Shown here piece by piece: positions 22,224 to 33,167 of a stretch of 64,000 bases of DNA. The stretch is from Phanerochaete sordida (lineage: Eukaryota; Basidiomycota; Agaricomycetes; Polyporales; Phanerochaetaceae): the NCBI GenBank assembly GCA_019973155.2, contig BPQB01000025.1:1-64000 (forward strand), read 5' to 3'. Each line of letters opens with the position of its first letter. Within the stretch, counting starts at the first letter, position 1. A program made the position numbers and the translations under genes. The notes under the pieces were generated by a model. That model did no database searches. It was not told where the DNA came from and worked only from the letters and a program-made list of their open reading frames with translations.

Positions 22224-23145
22224 TGACTCTTGTGCGACTCCTTCACATTACTTCCGTTGGGTTGAGTCACGTAGGATGGGGTACGTACGCAGGCTATCCG
22301 AACACCTCTCCTGCTATCCTCCACATCAACCTTGTGCACGTTCGCGACCGCCTCACCTCCACCTTCCTGTCACACGTACCCGTTTGCCGCCTCTATCTCC
22401 CCTAAGAGCCGCGCACGCTGCACTCTTTGAACTGCTCCTACCCCAGACGCAGTGCGAGCCAGAAGTTAGAGCCTCTGAGCTCGGTCACCCAGAATCACGA
22501 GCTCATGCAAGAGGCGCTCCAGACGCATGGGGAGCCCATGCGTTGCCCCTGTCTCTGACAAGGGCCAATAACGCTTCGAGGGCTGATTGGATGGGGCGGT
22601 AGGTTTTGTTTGAAACTTTGTTTTTGCAGGAACAGCCTGACAGGACCTGGATGTGCCTCATCGAGTCAAACATCGCATTCGTAAGTCGCCTCCGAGTCGT
22701 ATCTCATATGACGGTGCTCTGTGACAGATCGCGGCGCACGCACTGCCCTTCTGCATCTCCCAGCAGAAAGCGCACGAAATTCAGGGCCTCGGGAGCAGGC
22801 CTGATCGCGCCCTGGGCGCCGCGTCAAGCGACGCTTGAGCACCCTACACGCACCCCCTCTCCCCACAGACCCCGGCTAGCCCCATCCGCACGCAACAGGC
22901 TGGTTCGTCACGCGCGACGGCCTCGACAGCGTAAACGGGGCGAATTACACTGGGGTGCTCACGTACATAACCCCCGACTCGCCTCACCTCGCCGCCGTCT
23001 GCACCACGCTGCTCAACTCACAAACGCAGGCCATCGTGGGCCCCAGAGCGCGTGGAGATACCCAACAGCGCAGAAGCGCGGATATTGGATGCCTCAGAGA
23101 CGGCGCGCCACAGCCGCGCAGTGGGCCGACTCTATTGCAGCGTAG
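22224..23145 (+). pseudogene. Decayed UGT copy
   Basis: Pieces of a UGT gene remain in order, but most of the gene body is missing or out of frame. The ATG at 22,224 begins MTLVRLLHITSVGLSHVGWG followed by a GTACGT donor, as in exon 1 of the intact genes. No exon 2-6 sequence is recognisable. About 22,420-22,550 reads FELLLPQT and, after a frame change, ELMQEALQTHGE, the counterpart of exon 7. About 22,630-22,681 reads EQPDRTWMCLIESNIAF with its donor (exon 8). About 22,726-22,850 contains ASGAGLIAPWAPRQATLEHP in a different frame from the start of its exon (exon 9). About 22,893-22,970 reads TGWFVTRDGLDSVNG (exon 10). The final DSIAA and stop at 23,145 resemble the UGT-6 end DSITA. Several frameshifts and the lost N-domain make function unlikely. 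Confidence 0.85.
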
Positions 23146-23565
23146 GCGGGGAAGAGCTTTGCCGTGCACGGACGGGTCTGGACTCTGGCGGCGCACGGGC
23201 ACATCCCATCAGCGCCGTGCAGGGGCCCCGCGCGGCCCTGATGCACGATGCTCAGCGGGCTGCCACGCCCCTCAGGAGGCGGGGCAGGCCCTGTTCAGTA
23301 CGTCGGTAGGAGAGAACGTGCCTTACTGTGCTGCCTGCGGTGTGCTGGGCACGGGGACCCCATGCATGCAGGTCGACAAGCGACTTTGATCGCCCGCCAG
23401 CCGAGTGACGCTAGCGGCCTTCCCCACAGATTTCATTACGCCAAGCTGCTGATCGATCCGGCGGGGTTGCCAACGCAGCGCGCCCATAAAGGCTGCGCGC
23501 AGGCCTGTCCTGCAGCGCGAGCCCCGCCCTCTTATCCGCGCCTGCCCCACCGCAATCGCACGACC
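23146..23565. other. Intergenic region, no gene seen
   Basis: Lies between the UGT relic and UGT-6. No clear TATA or ATTGG box matching the other UGT promoters was found. Confidence 0.4.
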
Positions 23566-25654
23566 ATGGCCGCGAAGACCCCGCTGCACATCGCCATCGC
23601 CGCCGACTTGGGCTGGGGTGCGTGCCGTGCGCTGTCTGGGCACCGCGGGACGCAGCGCTGACGGGGCGGCAGGACACGTGCGCCCGCTGTGCGCGCTCGC
23701 GGCGCGCATCGTGCGCCTGCGCGACGCGGACGTGACGCTGCTGACCGCGTGCAGGGTGCACGGGCTCTGCGTGCAGGAGCTCGCGCGCAACTTCGAGGAT
23801 GGCGAGGACGCGCTCCTGGCGCGCATCAGGTACCTGCATCCCCCGCATGGCTGAGCATATCGCTGATATCGCGCGTGTGAAAGGCTCGTGGGCCTCGCGC
23901 AGCACGAGACGAACATGTTCGACCGGAGCGTCGTCGTCGCGTCGTTCGACGCTGCGATCCAGCGCGTGCTCGCGGGGGAGCCCGTGCCCTGCGCGGCGAC
24001 GAAGGGCGAGGTGCCTGCCCTCCGCGCGCCGGACGCCCTCATCGTCGATGTCAGTGGTCCCTACGCACATGAGATGCTGCCGCTGACGGGCTGCAGATCC
24101 TCGGGCACGAGTACTTCGAGAGCGCGCGCAAGCACAGCAGCGCACTGAAGACGTTCGTGTCGATGCCGCCGTCGCTGCTCGCGATGCACGCGCTCAGCAC
24201 GAAGGTCGACGACGAGCGGCTCGAGGAGCAGAAGGCGGCCGTCGAGAAGATCATGAAGGAGACGGGCAAGACGCTCGGGCAGGCGACGGACCAGGTTTGT
24301 TGCAGGCATTTCCGTCGTTCGGGGTCTGTGCATATTGATGTTGGTGCGCCAGATGATGGGAGGCCCGTCGGACGAGATCGTGACGATCCCCGGGCTCCCA
24401 CCCATGTACAACTATGAGCAGTATCCGCAGGAGGTAAGTGGCTGTAATGCTGCTGGTGAGACGTCGCGATCTGACCATGTGATTGCAGCTCGTCTTCGAT
24501 CAAGGAGAGATGGGCCAGTTCTACCTGACCGTCCCCAAGTAAGTTTGCGTCACTAGCTCTTATGAAATCTCTGGCTCATGCTGCGCGACACAGCCTTATC
24601 CGCGGCTGCAACGGGCTCTTCTCTGCGTCCATGGCATGCATCGAGCCACCCGAGATGATTGACCTGTTCACCAAGTTCATGGCGACAATCGGGTCTGAAC
24701 CTTTGCGCCTCCTAGGACCCCTGCTGCCGCAGACGAAGCGCGAAGAAGAGGTCGAGAGGCGCGAGATCGCGCGCTCGCCTGAGATCTCTAGCTTCCTGAA
24801 GAAGGTCCTGGAGAAGCACGGCGAACGCTCCATGCTATACGTACGTCCTACATGATGCTGCGTCAGACGATGTAAACTGAAGTGCGCCAACCTGTGCAGA
24901 TCTCCTTCGGCACTGTCTTCTGGTCGACTCAACCGGAGAAGGTTTGGACCTTCCTGGACGTGCTTCTGGACAAGAAGATTCCATTCGTCAGTGTTTTATT
25001 CGACCTGTGCAAGTCTTGAGGATTGATTCCTACGTCCTGCAGATCATGGCGCACGCGTCTCCGTTCTGTCAAGTTCCGGATGAGACCATGGCAAAGGTGA
25101 AGGCTTCCGGAACGGGCCTATTCGTCCCGTGGGCACCTCAGCAAGCTATTCTGGAGCACTCTGTGCGTAAAGTCATCTTGGAATTGAGCGTCAGCTCATA
25201 CCTTGGTACAGGCCACCGGATGGTTCGTGACGCACGGAGGCTTCAACGGCATCGTCGAGTCCATCCACGCCGGAGTTCCCATGTATGCCCACCTTATATT
25301 CTGTGTCCGCGCAACAGCTCACGCCGCCCCAGGATCTGCTGGCCCTTCTTCGGCGACCAGCCCATGAACGTCGTGCACCTGACCGACAACCTCGACGTCG
25401 CGTACGAGCTCCTCGAGGTGCGCAACGGCCCGTGGGGCCTCAAGCCCATCTATCGCACCGGGGTGACCCCGACGGGCACGCTCGACGCCGTGCGCGCAGA
25501 GGCGAGCACGGTGCTCGAGAAGGCGTTTGGCAAGGACGGAGCGCGGAAGCGCGTGAACGTCCAGAAGCTGCGGGACGCGGCGCTGGAGCTCTGGAAGGAG
25601 GGCGGCGAGGCCAGGATTGCTACCGAACAGCTGCTAGACTCGATTACTGCGTAG
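23566..25654 (+). CDS. UGT-6: family 1 UDP-glycosyltransferase (diverged copy)
   Basis: Complete GT1 enzyme starting MAAKTPLHIAIAADLGWG at 23,566, then HVRPLCALAARIV, and ending LLDSITA with TAG at 25,652-25,654. It follows the same exon plan but is clearly diverged: YECDAVFSCS is replaced by IRGCNGLFSASMACIEPPEM, the MTGPYK segment is replaced by ALSTKVDDERLEEQKAAVEK, and the PSPG box reads WAPQQAILEHS, GWFVTHGGFNGIVESIHAG and ICWPFFGDQPMNVVHLTDN. SRKLYFLGPLL is replaced by SEPLRLLGPLL. UGT-1 shares ACDGLISASMPALEPP, so UGT-1 and UGT-6 may form a separate subgroup with a different acceptor. No frameshift was seen. Confidence 0.92.
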
Positions 25655-26579
25655 AGTGATTTTTGGGGTTCATTTTCGATGTATATAAAGCTATCGTGCT
25701 CTTGTAAACAAATATTGTGTAGTTCTGCATCGCGACCTGAAGTAACACGTTCGCGTCGCGTTCAACGGACCCACTTGACGTGATTGTTATTTTTGGACTG
25801 AGCCGGCAGATTCTCGAGGACCTCGGGGCACGCCGAGTTCACCGCTGCTTGCTACGCTGAACGCCACGCAGAAAGCCAAACCAGAGCCGCGGCCGTGCCC
25901 CTTGCGGAGAAGGTCATCACGCACCTCGTAAGTATCGGCGCGCCAACAGCTTCCGCGCGTCGTGCTGGTATGTCATTCGGCCCGAGAGCGCAGGCCCGTC
26001 GCAAAGTCGCCGAGCAAAGAAGAGGGAAATCTGAGCGAAGCCTCATACAGATGAGAGACACGCGGGCGAGATGGGGGACGGAGGCAACGAGACGAGAGAG
26101 CTCAGTCTCGGCTTTCCGCTTTCGGCCGCTTCGCTTAGTCAGCACATGCTGAGCCCCGCTGCGCTTGCTTGCGGCCCAGCAGCACTACGGTCTTTGACCT
26201 ATTGAGCTTCTCGTGCAATAGAGGTATGTACTGCGGCCTGCAGCACACCATAGTCTTGGAGGCCATATAAACGGATGCCAAACGCTTGAGCGGCGCGTCG
26301 TCAAGCTGGCTGGGCCGCGGCGCAGCGAAGCCACAGCAGGGATCGATTGGTCGGGGAGTGCGCCAAGGAAACACACATTATTGGAAAGGTCTACGCTAAT
26401 TGCTTCGCAGCAGCGACATCGCTTACACGCCGCGTACACGCCTCCTTGGCCTCCTCGAGTCCACAAAAGTCTGTAGTCAGCAGCGGAGACTAATACGTGC
26501 CGAGGGTATATTAGAGCCCAAACGCAGGCCTTCGAGCAGCACCAAACGGACATAACCTTCAAACCACATATTCGCGATC
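25655..26579. other. Intergenic region with UGT-7 promoter
   Basis: A short piece at about 25,745-25,785 (TTCAACGGACCCACTTGACG) matches the core of repeats A and B. GGTATATTAG at 26,505-26,514 is a TATA about 73 bp before the UGT-7 ATG. Nothing else is supported. Confidence 0.5.
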
Positions 26580-28671
26580 ATGTCCAGCAACGAGCAGCTG
26601 TCTCACATTGCCATCGCCGTGCACATCGGCTGGGGTATGTAGTCACCGCTCCTCTCATCCAGAGGCCGGACTCAGAGAGCTGACAACGTGACAGGCCACG
26701 CCCGCCCGCTCGTCGCGCTCGCCGCACGCGTCGTCAAGCTGCGCGCCGTCAACGTGACATTCCTGACGATCGGCCAGATGTACGAGCAGGCCGTGAAGGA
26801 GGTCGCGCGCAACTTCGCCGATGGCGAGGACGCCCTCCGCGCGCGCATCAGGTGCTGCGCGCCGTCTCCCGTGAAGCTGTCCGTGGCTGACGCCCCTCGC
26901 TGCGCGCAGGGTTGTCTGCCTACCTGCCCACGAGACGGACTGGCTCGATCGCGATATTATTGGCAACGGCTTTGAGGAGCAGCTCCGGCGGTTGCTCGCT
27001 GGCGAGCGTGTGTCCTGCACGAAGCAGGAAGCGGAGCTTCCTACGCTCAAGCCGCCGAGTGCGCTGGTTCTCGACGTATGGGTTTCGCTCGCTGCCTGCC
27101 TCCGCATTTCCTGATGTCTGCTCAGATGTGTGGCCATCAATTCTACGAGATCGCACGCAAGCTCAGCCCGACGCTCAAAATCGTGGTCTCTACGCCGCCC
27201 TCGCTTATATTTGTGCTGGGCATGACGGGTCCGTACAAGAAGGATGGCCAGCGCGAGGTACACGCAAAGATTGAGAGCATCATGCGGGACTCTGAAAAGT
27301 CTTTAGCAGATGCAGCAGAGCAGGTACGTCGGGACATACCCGCCTTGGATTCTGGTGCAGTATTGAATGGTACTCGCCGTACCAGGTGCTTACCGCTCAG
27401 GACGACGAGGCCATGGATATTCCCGGCCTCCCACCAATGTACGCCTACGAAGTCTATCCTCAGCAGGTAAGCCAGGAGACCGTCGCGACAGTAAATCCCA
27501 TTCCTTAACTCGTCATATTTAGTCTATCATGGACATCCCCGGCATAGGCCTCATGCACCTCAACATCCTGGAGTACGTTGACTTCTGCCCACACACTCCC
27601 CAATACTCATGCGCGCATCAGCCTCCTGTACGAATGCGACGCGGTGTTCTCGTGCTCGATGGACGCGCTCGAACCACCGGAGACCGTGCAAGCGTTCACA
27701 GACTTCTTGGCCCTAAACTCCCGCAAGCTGTATTTCCTCGGGCCTCTCCTTTCGGAGGCAGGCGATGAAGCAGTGGTCGAGAGCAAGGAGATTGAGAAAT
27801 CTCCAGAGATAGCGGGCTTCCTGAAGAACGCTCTGGAGAAGCATGGCGAACGCTCTCTAGTTTATGTGCGTCTCCGTTTCCCCTCGCTTATATCACCCAC
27901 CGAATCCTCTCTCAGATCTCCTTCGGCACCGCTTACTGGACGACGAAGCCTGAGCAGGTCTGGACCTTCCTTGACATCTTGATGGAGAAGAACATTCCCT
28001 TCGTAAGCGCGTCACTGCTTTCATAGCGGGTGTGATAACAATTAATGGGGCTGCAGATCATGGCGTTGGCATCGCCCTTCTGCAGCCTCCCTGACGAGGT
28101 CGCAGCAAAGGTCAAGGCGTCGGGTACAGGCCTCATCGTGCCCTGGGCTCCGCAGCAGGCTCTCCTTGAGCATCCTGTAAGCCCCTTCTCCCTGCCACCG
28201 AACATCGCTCGCTCACCGCCACACACAGGTCACGGGCTGGTTTGTGACCCACGCCGGGTTCAGCAGCATCACAGAGTCGGTGCACGCCGGCGTGCCGATG
28301 TACGCACTCTCCACCCCTTCCCACGCAGCCGCTGCTGACGCCGTCGCAGGATTTGCTGGCCCATGAGCGCTGACCAGCCGCTGAACGCGGTCCAGCTGGT
28401 CGAGAACCTCGACGTCGCGTACGAGCTGCACGAGGTGCGCACGGGCGCGCGCGGCCTCAAGCCGCTCCGCCGCACGGGCACGGCGCCCCAGGGCACGCCC
28501 GAGGCCCTCCGCGCAGAGATGTACGCGGTGCTCGCGAAGGCGTTTGGCGAGGACGGCGCGCGGAAGCGTGAGAATATCCGGAAGATGAGGGACGCTGCGC
28601 GCACGATGTGGAGGCAAGGTGGCTTGGCGCGTAGGGCTGCTGAGCAGTTGCTCGACGATGTTGCGGTGTAG
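26580..28671 (+). CDS. UGT-7: family 1 UDP-glycosyltransferase
   Basis: Complete GT1 enzyme from ATG at 26,580 (MSSNEQLSHIAIAVHIGWG, then HARPLVALAARVVKL) to TAG at 28,669-28,671 after LLDDVAV. Visible segments are MCGHQFYEIARKLSPTLKIV, PGLPPMYAYEVYPQQ, LLYECDAVFSCSMDALEPPE, ISFGTAYWTTKPEQVW, WAPQQALLEHP and ICWPMSADQPLNA. The PSPG box reads GWFVTHAGFSSITESVHAG. The Asn of the GxN position, which in structurally known GT1 enzymes contacts the UDP phosphates, is Ser here, so activity or donor use could differ. It is closest to UGT-3. It ends 299 bp before the second BTB gene on the same strand. Confidence 0.93.
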
Positions 28672-28970
28672 GTTCCTTCTTGCCAGATGATACGAGCCTC
28701 TGCTGCTGCGTGTAGATACTCGTAAGCCAGTCGGGATGTTGTGGCGTCTTTCGTGACATGAATATCGACTGTTTTCCATCCGTGTTCACGAGGGCGTCGG
28801 GCGAACTGATCCGCATGCATGCTTTGTTGCGCCTTGCCTTCGTGGCGTTCGGCCCGCCATACAGTATTTGCCGCGCGCCTCTGACATGGCCCCTGCCACC
28901 CTGCCCACACTCTTCCCTCTTCAGAACTGAGTTCATACTGTCACACATACCAGTCCCGTCTAATCTCAAA

Positions 28971-29829
28971 ATGTCCGCAGGATCGAGCTCACACGCGTCG
29001 GCCACGCAAGCCCTAGAAATATCTTCCAAATATTTTTTCGAAGATCTGTTCTTGCAGGTGCGCCCTGGGCCGCACCCACAAAGAACAATATTTGCTGAAC
29101 CCAGCCCCTGTGGCCTAGGTCGAGAATACTCTTTACAAAGTCAATCGCAGAGACTTTGAGGAGGGCTCAGTGGTGTTCAGGGACATGTTCCAGCTCCCGA
29201 ACGGTGGAAAGACCGTGGAAGGATGCTCCGCAGAGAAGCCCATCGTGTTGGAGAGTATCAAGGCAGCCGATATGGACCACTTCCTGGCAGCAATCTATCC
29301 AAGGTACGCGACAGCACCTTTCTTAGCAGGACCGTTAGATGCTAACAACTCTCGCAGACCTTTCAAAGGTATCGACTACTATCTGTCATTAGACGCATGG
29401 AAGGCCGTGTACAAGCTCGCAGAGCTCTGGCAGTTCAGCTACATGCACAAACGCGCCTTGGTGGCCTTGAAGGACAATATGGTCACTGCGCCCGGAGTCG
29501 ACGCTATCCGCATCTACGCAGAACTAGCCCTGGACCTCGATCAAGTCTTTGTCGCTGCTGTCCGGAAGCTCGTCGTACGCCAGGAAGACATCTCTGAGGA
29601 AGAGGCACGTAGCTTGGAGCTGGCGACCGTCATGCGCATATGCAAACTGCGTGGATGGTACGCCGCTCTCGGGCCGCTGAGTACCGCAACCGGTACGGTC
29701 GACGCCGAGGTGCGCCAGGCGTGGAAGATGCCACCGCCACCGCCGGCGGCCTTGCCATTGTTCGGAATCGACCTTGCCAATCCTCGAAAGCGGAGGTCTT
29801 CGGGTAACATTTGGGGCGGGTCAGGATGA
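28971..29829 (+). CDS. BTB/POZ domain protein 2
   Basis: About 250 residues in three exons from ATG at 28,971 (MSAGSSSHASATQALEISSK) to the TGA ending at 29,829. YFFEDLFLQ is joined by splicing to VENTLYKVNRRDFEEGSVVF, followed by RDMFQLPNGGKTVEGCSAEK, PIVLESIKAADMDHFLAAIY and the helical second half KLAELWQFSYMHKRALVAL and VMRICKLRGWYAALG. This is the same family as the BTB genes at 9824 and 42,817, and the intron after (L/I)YPR is conserved in the first. A Pro-rich tail (MPPPPPAALP) and a basic end (NPRKRRSS) are specific to this copy, and the basic end could be a nuclear signal. It is expected to mediate protein contacts; no partner can be inferred. Confidence 0.88.
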
Positions 29830-30049
29830 GGAGCGGTCCCTCTACCCAATTACATAGCAGGGCGGAGACCTTTCGGTCAAATCCGCCTGTAAGGTCGGTG
29901 CGGTCCTCACAACCTACTTAGACCATTGGTCGAACGTTGCTGGCTGCCATGAAAGTCACGACCACTCAGTGTTTGCTCGTTGGAAGTCGGCAATCACAAG
30001 CTACGGCCTATCTTATATATCTGTAACAGCTAGAATAGTGGTGGATATA

Positions 30050-32822
30050 CTATAGGGATACAGGTTCACCGTCGACATCGTCCATGGGCTCGCCATCGAC
30101 ATCCCCGTCCGCGCCTGACAAGGGTACACCGTCGAGATCTTCAAAGATAGGTTCCCCGTCGACATCCTCCATGATGGGTTCCCCGTCGACGTCCTCTGCA
30201 ATTGGTTCTCCATCCACGTCATCGCCGATGGGCTCACCATCGACATCGTCATTGATGGGCTCGCCGTCTACATCCTCCGCCGCCGGCTCTCCGTCGATAT
30301 CGCTGCTGACATCCATCGGTTCGCCGTCTTCATCCGCGACCGACGGCGCGGAGGGGGCGGGCGTAGCCTCGACCTCCTCGGCGGGGCGGAACGAGCTCGC
30401 CTTGAACTTGCTCTTGAACTCGGACGGCTCCTCCCTCTGCTCGACGACGGGCGCGTCCTCCTCCTCCTCGGCCTGCGGGACGGTCTGGCCCTCGAGGCGG
30501 AGGCGGAGCTCGCCGGTGAAGTCGGGCGGGAAGACGATCCAGTCGTCCCAGATGTCGACGACGGCGAGGATCTGCTTCTTGAACGTCTCGGCGGTGATGC
30601 GCCCGGGGAAGGAGTGGTAGATCGTCGAGAGGTGGTCGAAGACGATGCCGAGCCGCGCCTGGAACTCCTGCCGGAACTTCCACGCCATCGGCAGCGGCGC
30701 GGCCGAGTTGTGCAGGATGTCGCAGATGAGGTGCAGCCGCGCGACCTTGCGCGGCACCGGCGTGCCGTCGATGAGCAGGGACGCGACGATGATGTCGGCG
30801 ACCTCCGACGCCGCCTCGGCGTGCTCCAGGCTGAACGCCATGCAGCGCGCAAGCTCGCCACGTCTGCCCGAGAGCGCGCGAAGCATTGCTTCGAATCGCT
30901 TCCTGGCGAGGCGGCCCAGCTGATTCTTGCGGACACGTTCGCGCTCCGATTCCTCTGCCGAATCTGTAGAGTAGACGGAATTATAGCCCTGCGAGACCAT
31001 TAAGCATGTCAGCTATGAGCTACGAAAGCTCGGTGTCTCATGTACCTCGTCATCAAACTCCGGTTCAACGGATTTGTCGCGTTTGACCAAGTTCGTGTAG
31101 AGCTTGTGTCGGCGATGCTGGAAGAATATAAACATTTGCAAGTCCCAAGATTGCACCACTCACCCCCGGTTTCAAAAATGCAAACTGAGGGTTCGAGTGC
31201 TCGCGGTCTTGGAGGTTCGTCGCATACTCCTCGCCGTGGCCCTTCACTTCGGCGGCGACAGTACGTATGAACTGTTCCGAAATCTCGTCGTCGTCGTCGA
31301 TACGACCATGCGAGGGCGAACGAGAGCGTCCTCTTGATCGTGGCCGAGGTCGGCTGTCATGTCGTTGACTGTATGAGGATCGCATGTCCCGTCGTGAGCG
31401 GGAACGAGACCTCGAGCGAGAACGAGAGCGGGAGACTGATCGGCTGTAGGAACGTCCACGGCCTCTGTCGTGAGAGTGCCGCACAGGACTCCTGCTCTGA
31501 CTTCGGTGGCGTCGAGGCGAGCCGCTTCGTGAGCGACTACGTGTTACACTCCTAGATTTTGACGAGGTCTTCTTCACCACTACAATCCTGTGAGCGTTCC
31601 GTAAAGTTTGGAAGCTGAAAGCAGCACACACCGTACATCGGTTTGGCGGCGACTGGGACAGCTTTGCTCCAGCCCACTCTGAGGACTGATCCTCCCCAGT
31701 CGAATCCGTCAAGTTCCCGCAGAGCCTTCTCAGCATCCTTGCGCTTCATGTACGCCACAAAGCCACTTAGCCCCGCATTCTTGCTACGCCTAGTTGAGGT
31801 CATGTCGTTGCCCGGACCGGCGGACGCATCGCCACGAGGCCACATGATCTTCACCTGCGAGTTTCGTGCATAGTGAGGATTACATCTCGTTGGGCACTCC
31901 GAGGGCACTCACCGAACCGACCGGACCCATTTTAGCGAAGAACATGCCAAGACTCTGCTCGTTGACATACGGTGGGAGGTTGGCGACAAAGATGTTGGAG
32001 GTCTATGGAGGATGATGAGTACATCATGGACGTCGTCGGACAATAGATGGATGCTCACTTCGGGGTCTCCTCGATCCTTGCTGCCGCTCTGTCCTTCATA
32101 GGCAGCCATCGCTGTCACTGAACGGCCTTGGGTCGCTTGACAATGTTCAGCGACGCTCTCAGCCATTAGGGAATTGATATTGCTCACCATGTCGTCCAAA
32201 ACGCGATTCTCGAGTGGCTTGTTCCCTGTGGACAGGACATCAGTACGAAGTCCGTGAACAGCGAAGCCTGCCCGACCTCTTGATCTCTTCCAGAAATGAG
32301 TCCATTGCACGCTTTCCCTTGGGCTTCGGGGCTACATGAGGGGGCGATGGAGGCTATTCAACGGTAAGTAAAGCATCACTAGTTCGGCAAACGTTGCACT
32401 ACTCACTCCAGAATTGAACATGGACATCGCTCCTCGTGAAGGTTCCGGACCACGCTTATGTGGAGGCGGATAGACGGCCTCTTGTCCAGCCTTGACGAAG
32501 GAGGATCCAGCCTTTCTACGGTCTGCATCCTCGCCTTGGAATGTTTGTATAAACTCCTCATAGGCCTTCGCAGCGTTCTCTTCTTCTTCCTTGCGCTTGG
32601 CCTCTGCGGCCTCCTTCTCCTTCTCTCGCTTAGACTTGCGCAAAGTGCCCTGCGCGTAGTGCGAAAGTTTATGATCGTCTACTGCCTTTGGCTAACGTGG
32701 AAAGCAAGCCGTTGGTGAGCGTGGACAGAGTGAGAATAACTTCATATCCGTCGCACTGGAAATGCAGCTTCTTCGTCATCGTTGTCAAAGAAGGCGGCAA
32801 GTTTCGACTTCGTCTTGTCCAT
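30050..32822 (-). CDS. SR140/U2SURP-like U2 snRNP-associated splicing factor
   Basis: Counterpart of metazoan SR140 (U2SURP), a U2 snRNP-associated protein. It starts MDKTKSKLAAFFDNDDEEAA at 32,822 and ends with TAG at 30,050-30,052. Domains in order are a charged N-terminus (RKSKREKEKEAAEAKRKEEE), an RRM (TSNIFVANLPPYVNE-like and VKIMWPRGDAS, with GLSGFVAYMKRKDAEKALRE on the second strand), a SURP module (SEQFIRTVAAEVKGHGEEYA, SNPQFAFLKPG), then HKLYTNLVKRDKSVEPEFDD and a CID-like helical domain (ARCMAFSLEHAEAASEVADI, RLHLICDILHNSAAPLPMAW). An RS-rich stretch of dipeptides lies between RRM and SURP. The C-terminus carries about ten DGEP-type repeats, an expanded form of the short DVDGxP run in human SR140. 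It is nuclear and acts in branch-site or U2 function by homology. It diverges from SLU7. Confidence 0.9.
30056..30325 (-). repeat. In-frame minisatellite encoding DGEP repeats
   Basis: About ten imperfect units of 27-36 bp encoding D(V/I)DGEP(I/M) spaced by two to four acidic residues, within the last exon of the SR140-like gene. Length changes in this run would stay in frame. Confidence 0.8.
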
Positions 32823-32983
32823 ACTCGTCGTATGGAGCGTCGTACGGGCTGCACGGATTCACAGAGTGAGTGGACCGCGCGATCAATGTGGAGGTACAGA
32901 GCAAGAACACTGAAGAGGTCATGCACGCGAAGTCCCAGCCTTACAGTACGGACGAGGATGCACCCTGCTCCCATTTGAGTAAT

Positions 32984-33075
32984 GGCAGTGTAGCCAAGTG
33001 GTTACGGCGTCACGTTTAGGCTTCGTCCCAATCCGTGATGGGTTTCCCGCGCGAGTTCGAATCTCGTCACTGTCA
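32984..33075 (+). tRNA. tRNA-Leu (anticodon UAG) with 12-nt intron
   Basis: The acceptor stem GGCAGTG (32,984-32,990) pairs with CACTGTC (33,068-33,074) with one G-U pair, and discriminator A is at 33,075. The D arm GCC...GGC, the anticodon stem TCACG/CGTGA, a short extra arm (GGG-TTT-CCC) and the T arm GCGAG-TTCGAAT-CTCGT are all present. The anticodon loop is too long unless 33,021-33,032 is removed, which leaves TT-TAG-GC, anticodon UAG. The intron sits one base after the anticodon, the canonical place. A class II extra arm agrees with leucine. TTTT just downstream is the Pol III terminator. Confidence 0.93.
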
Positions 33076-33167
33076 TTTTTGGCGGATTTTCTTTGGGGCA
33101 TTTAATTACATTATATTCGCGCTCCCGCTCACACCGGCGTCTATTATACACTCACCCCGCTACCGCC

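Noticed and set aside
25895..26152. 85-codon open frame MPLAEKVITH between UGT-6 and UGT-7
   Set aside because: Basic, low-complexity composition, no recognisable motif and no supporting context.
1..28671. A classical secondary-metabolite gene cluster
   Set aside because: No polyketide synthase, NRPS, terpene synthase, P450 or cluster transcription factor was found among the UGT genes.
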